Below are positions 61,906-64,000 of a stretch of DNA of 64,000 nucleotides, one piece after another. Origin of the DNA: CAYMCO01 sp964388955 (GTDB lineage Bacteria; Chloroflexota; Anaerolineae; Anaerolineales; E44-bin32); NCBI GenBank assembly GCA_964388955.1, contig CAYMCO010000023.1, positions 1-64,000 on the forward strand. Direction: 5' to 3'. Each line of letters begins with the position of its first letter. Position 1 is the first letter of the stretch. The position numbers and the translations under genes are program-made. A model generated the notes under the pieces. It was not told the origin of the DNA. It saw only the letters and a list, made by a program, of their open reading frames with translations, and did no database searches.

Positions 61906-62870
61906 ATGCTGCGCTCGATGAAGATGCAGGAATTCGTCCAGAACCTCTTTGATCAGCCGGATATCGCGGACAAGGCAGCACTGATTATTGAAGCGATTCT
62001 AGAAGCCCGCTCGCCCCGTCTGTCGGATATTTCACTCAAATTGCCGGTCAGCTCGGACCCAAACTACAAGATGGTTCAGCGCTTCTTGGCCAGGGCAGAT
62101 CCCCGCGAAGCTCTGCAAAGGCTGTTCGATGGGCGCGATCCGATCGAAATCGCGGGTCCACAGGCGCGTTCGACCTCCTATGTGGGACGGATCAGCGACG
62201 GCAAGATGCGCGGCTTTTGGATGCTGCTCCTGGCCACGCCTTTCCGGTGACGGGCTTTGCCCTTCGGCTTTGTCTGCTATTCATCTCGCACTCTGAAAAC
62301 GGAAGCCAGTTCTCACAATTTGGAGCACCGACGATGCCTGCGCCATGTGAAGGAGCTGATCGGGGGCAAGATCCTGGTGCTGGACCGGGAGTTCAGCTAT
62401 GAATCGCTTATGCAAGCGCTGGTCGAAGAGCAAATTCCCTTTGTGATCCGTCTCAATCTGGGCAGACATCAGCTGACACTGCTCGATGACGAGTTTGGAC
62501 GAGTGAAGCTGCACATGACCCGGCGAAAGCAAGTCAGCGACCGGGGTCTGCGGCACAAGGGCAACGTGCGGGTCAATGTGGGCGGCATGTGGCCTAAGGG
62601 TCTCAAAGAACCATTGTGGGTCATCACCAATTTGGATCCGGAACAAGGACTGTTCATTTATCAGCAGCGCACGAATATCGAGGAGAGCTTCAAGGATCTC
62701 AAGAGCCTGCTCTGCATCGATAAGATCATGCCTGTCCTAGGCCGACAGGTCAGGGAACAAGAAGCAGGATAACACGGTGAAGATGCTGGCCAAGGTCATG
62801 ATCGCCTACGCCATCGGGTTGCTGGTGGGAGAGGCGGTCCGCGACGGTCTCTACGGGCCTCCTCTGCCTC
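61906..62870 (+). pseudogene. IS4-like DDE transposase, frameshifted and truncated
   Basis: First part: MLRSMKMQEFVQNLFDQPDI through TSYVGRISDGKMRGFWMLLL ending in a frameshift near 62240. Second part: LPFGFVCYSSRTL, VLDREFSYESLMQALVEEQ (DDE aspartate) and IYQQRTNIEESFKDLKSLL (the Y-x2-R-x3-E signature). After another frameshift near 62755, MIAYAIGLLVGEAVRDGLYG follows and homology stops. I recall this architecture from Chloroflexota IS4-group transposases. It is inactive. Confidence 0.8.
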
Positions 62871-62883
62871 CTGACAAGGGCTG

Positions 62884-63469
62884 CAGGGCAGGGCCAAGCC
62901 TGATATCTCGATCCTGGGGGAGGAGTTGCTTGCCGGGTTCAAGCCCGGGGATCGCACCGACCTCCAGTTGAAGCTGTTGCAGAGGTGTTGCAGGACGAGA
63001 TTCACTTGCGTCGCAAAGGCAACCTGGCCAAATATCGCTCCTTCCAAGAGATGCTGGAGGACGCCTTGCGTCGCTACCATAACAACAGGATCCAGGCGCC
63101 GAGCTGGTGCGCGTAATGGTAGACATTTACCGCCGGATGGTTGAGGATGACGAGCGAAAATCGGAGGTCGGCCTGATCGAGGAGGAGCTCGCCTTCTATG
63201 ACGCCGCCACCTATGGCGACGAAGCGAAGGTGATCCAGGACATGCCATACTTGGCACAACTGGTACAGCAGATGCTGGAAGCGATGAAGCGCAACCTGAA
63301 AGTGGACCGGATCTAGGCTCACCGGCAGGACGTGTATACATGCGTCCAGGCAGCGGTCAAGCTGGTGCTACGCAAACGCGCCATAATGCGTGAGCAGTTG
63401 CAGTTCATCCTGATACGGGTGATGCAGCAAGCGGAAGCGGCTTATGAAGACTCGCCGATGGTAGCGTAG
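62884..63469 (+). pseudogene. hsdR: Decayed C-terminus of a type I restriction subunit R (HsdR)
   Basis: Across three frames the segment reads PDISILGEELLAGFKPGDRT, DEIHLRRKGNLAKYRSFQEM, LEDALRRYHNNRIQA, VMVDIYRRMVEDDERK, GLIEEELAFYDA, MKRNLKVD and, after an in-frame TAG at 63314-63316, AHREDVYTCVQAAVKLVLRK. This is the order of blocks in the C-terminal domain (DUF3387) of HsdR. Single-base losses near 62983 and 63100 break the frame. The nuclease and motor domains are absent; the transposase remnant adjoins directly, so the insertion or a later deletion removed them. Confidence 0.72.
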
Positions 63470-63750
63470 GGGCGGAGAAGTCACCGCATGCAAACGTAGT
63501 GACTATAGCTATAGAGGTCATTGAAAGCAGGGGATGTCACAATGGAGTAGCTACAGACTCTGCCACTGGCCTGCACCTCTTCCGGACCATCGATTATTGC
63601 TGATTATTTCTGTAATCGGCAGCAAAGGGGCAGGGTTCGGTGGAATTATTGCATCTGGGCGCTTTCTGCTGATGGCGATTCTGGGCTATTGGCGTCCCGA
63701 TTCTGGTGGTGGCCTATCTTGTGTAGTTGGATCAGAATAAGCAAGAGGAT

Positions 63751-64000
63751 TCAGCCGCCTATGTTAGCTACATAATCACTACCTCTCTCAATTTGGATCC
63801 CACCGCGGAGAAGAGGAGTCGGTGTCCGGTGAGGATTACCCGGTGTGCTTCCGCTATACGTCTGCCTTCCGGTGCGAGTGCTTGCGTAGGTGATGAAGAG
63901 GAATTCCTTTGCCCGTGTAAGCGAGACGTATTGAAGGCGACGGGCGTCATAGAATTCTTCCCCTTTGGCGTCTCCAGGTATGAGCTGATCCTCCACTGCC
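63751..64000 (-). CDS. C-terminal end of a UvrD/PcrA-type helicase (truncated by the window edge)
   Basis: The visible 83 codons include DARRLQYVSLTRAKEFLFITYA, which is helicase motif VI of superfamily 1 UvrD-like proteins (RRLxYVALTRAK). A Gly/Thr-rich tail of about 40 residues follows, ending at 63751. The gene continues past 64000, so size and start are unknown. UvrD-type helicases are common both in repair and in defence systems such as Gabija or Zorya-like clusters. The stretch 63470-63750 between hsdR and this gene holds nothing I can support. Confidence 0.7.
   Translation of the reverse strand, partial: AVEDQLIPGDAKGEEFYDARRLQYVSLTRAKEFLFITYASTRTGRQTYSGSTPGNPHRTPTPLLRGGIQIERGSDYVANIGG

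Noticed and set aside
1..64000. tRNA or rRNA genes, riboswitches
   Set aside because: I looked for T-loop GTTCGA-type blocks and for long conserved leader structures and found none I could defend by eye; a covariance-model scan would be decisive.

Overview
The window is about 64 kb of GC-rich bacterial DNA. It looks like a chromosomal segment from a member of the Chloroflexota, perhaps Anaerolineae- or Caldilineae-like. The reasons are the lipoprotein signal peptides (…ACG followed by a Pro/Thr/Ala-rich linker), several orphan family-5 substrate-binding lipoproteins, a large MalT-type LuxR regulator, the 80-residue small protein at 44691-44933, and IS21- and IS4-like transposase types. The phylum is an inference from gene style, not from a marker gene. 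I saw no rRNA, tRNA, CRISPR array, or plasmid or phage backbone.

Layout. (1) 18-10781, minus strand: a nine-gene catabolic operon. It holds a CaiB-type CoA-transferase, a 4-hydroxybutyryl-CoA dehydratase-like enzyme with all four Fe-S ligands, two SDRs, an acyl-CoA ligase, a MaoC hydratase, a thiolase, an acyl-CoA dehydrogenase and a family-5 binding lipoprotein. It is divergent from a complete OppBCDF-type ABC transporter (11048-14992), with overlapping promoters between them. (2) 15080-15560: a decayed IS21 istA remnant. (3) 15881-25526: a GntR regulator, a class V aminotransferase, a second binding lipoprotein, a nitroreductase, an SDR, an AstE-type metallo-acylase followed directly by the last 17 codons of a lost binding lipoprotein, and a UroD-family protein. 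(4) 26652-38590: an IclR regulator, hydantoinase/oxoprolinase HyuA and HyuB, a third binding lipoprotein, two class III aminotransferases and a ThDP enzyme. This is probably a degradation route for an amino-acid or hydantoin-like compound. The three intact family-5 lipoproteins share one visible set of permeases and ATPases.

(5) 39057-44933: a MalT-like LuxR regulator, an Lnt-like N-acyltransferase, a CPBP membrane protease and a small conserved protein. (6) 45155-52541, minus strand: an alpha-glucan (probably isomaltose/dextran-type) cassette with a ROK repressor that has its own promoter and operator, a sugar-binding lipoprotein, two permeases, a GH66-like and a GH15-like enzyme. A large palindrome sits between the binding-protein gene and the permeases. 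The cassette's ATPase is not in the window.

(7) 53236-64000: a defence-type island. It holds an AbiE toxin-antitoxin pair with a perfect 15-bp operator palindrome and a toxin gene without a standard start codon, and a possible Fic remnant behind another operator-like palindrome. It also holds a two-gene unit of a DNA methyltransferase with three zinc-ribbon pairs inserted between its motifs and a PD-(D/E)XK nuclease. Around these lie an IS21 element with almost all of istA deleted and five exact-period 24-bp end repeats, a five-helix membrane protein, a frameshifted IS4-like transposase whose ribosome-binding site is locked in a hairpin, the decayed C-terminus of a type I restriction HsdR, and the C-terminal end of a UvrD-type helicase at the window edge. 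The methyltransferase/nuclease pair is the best candidate for an undescribed system.
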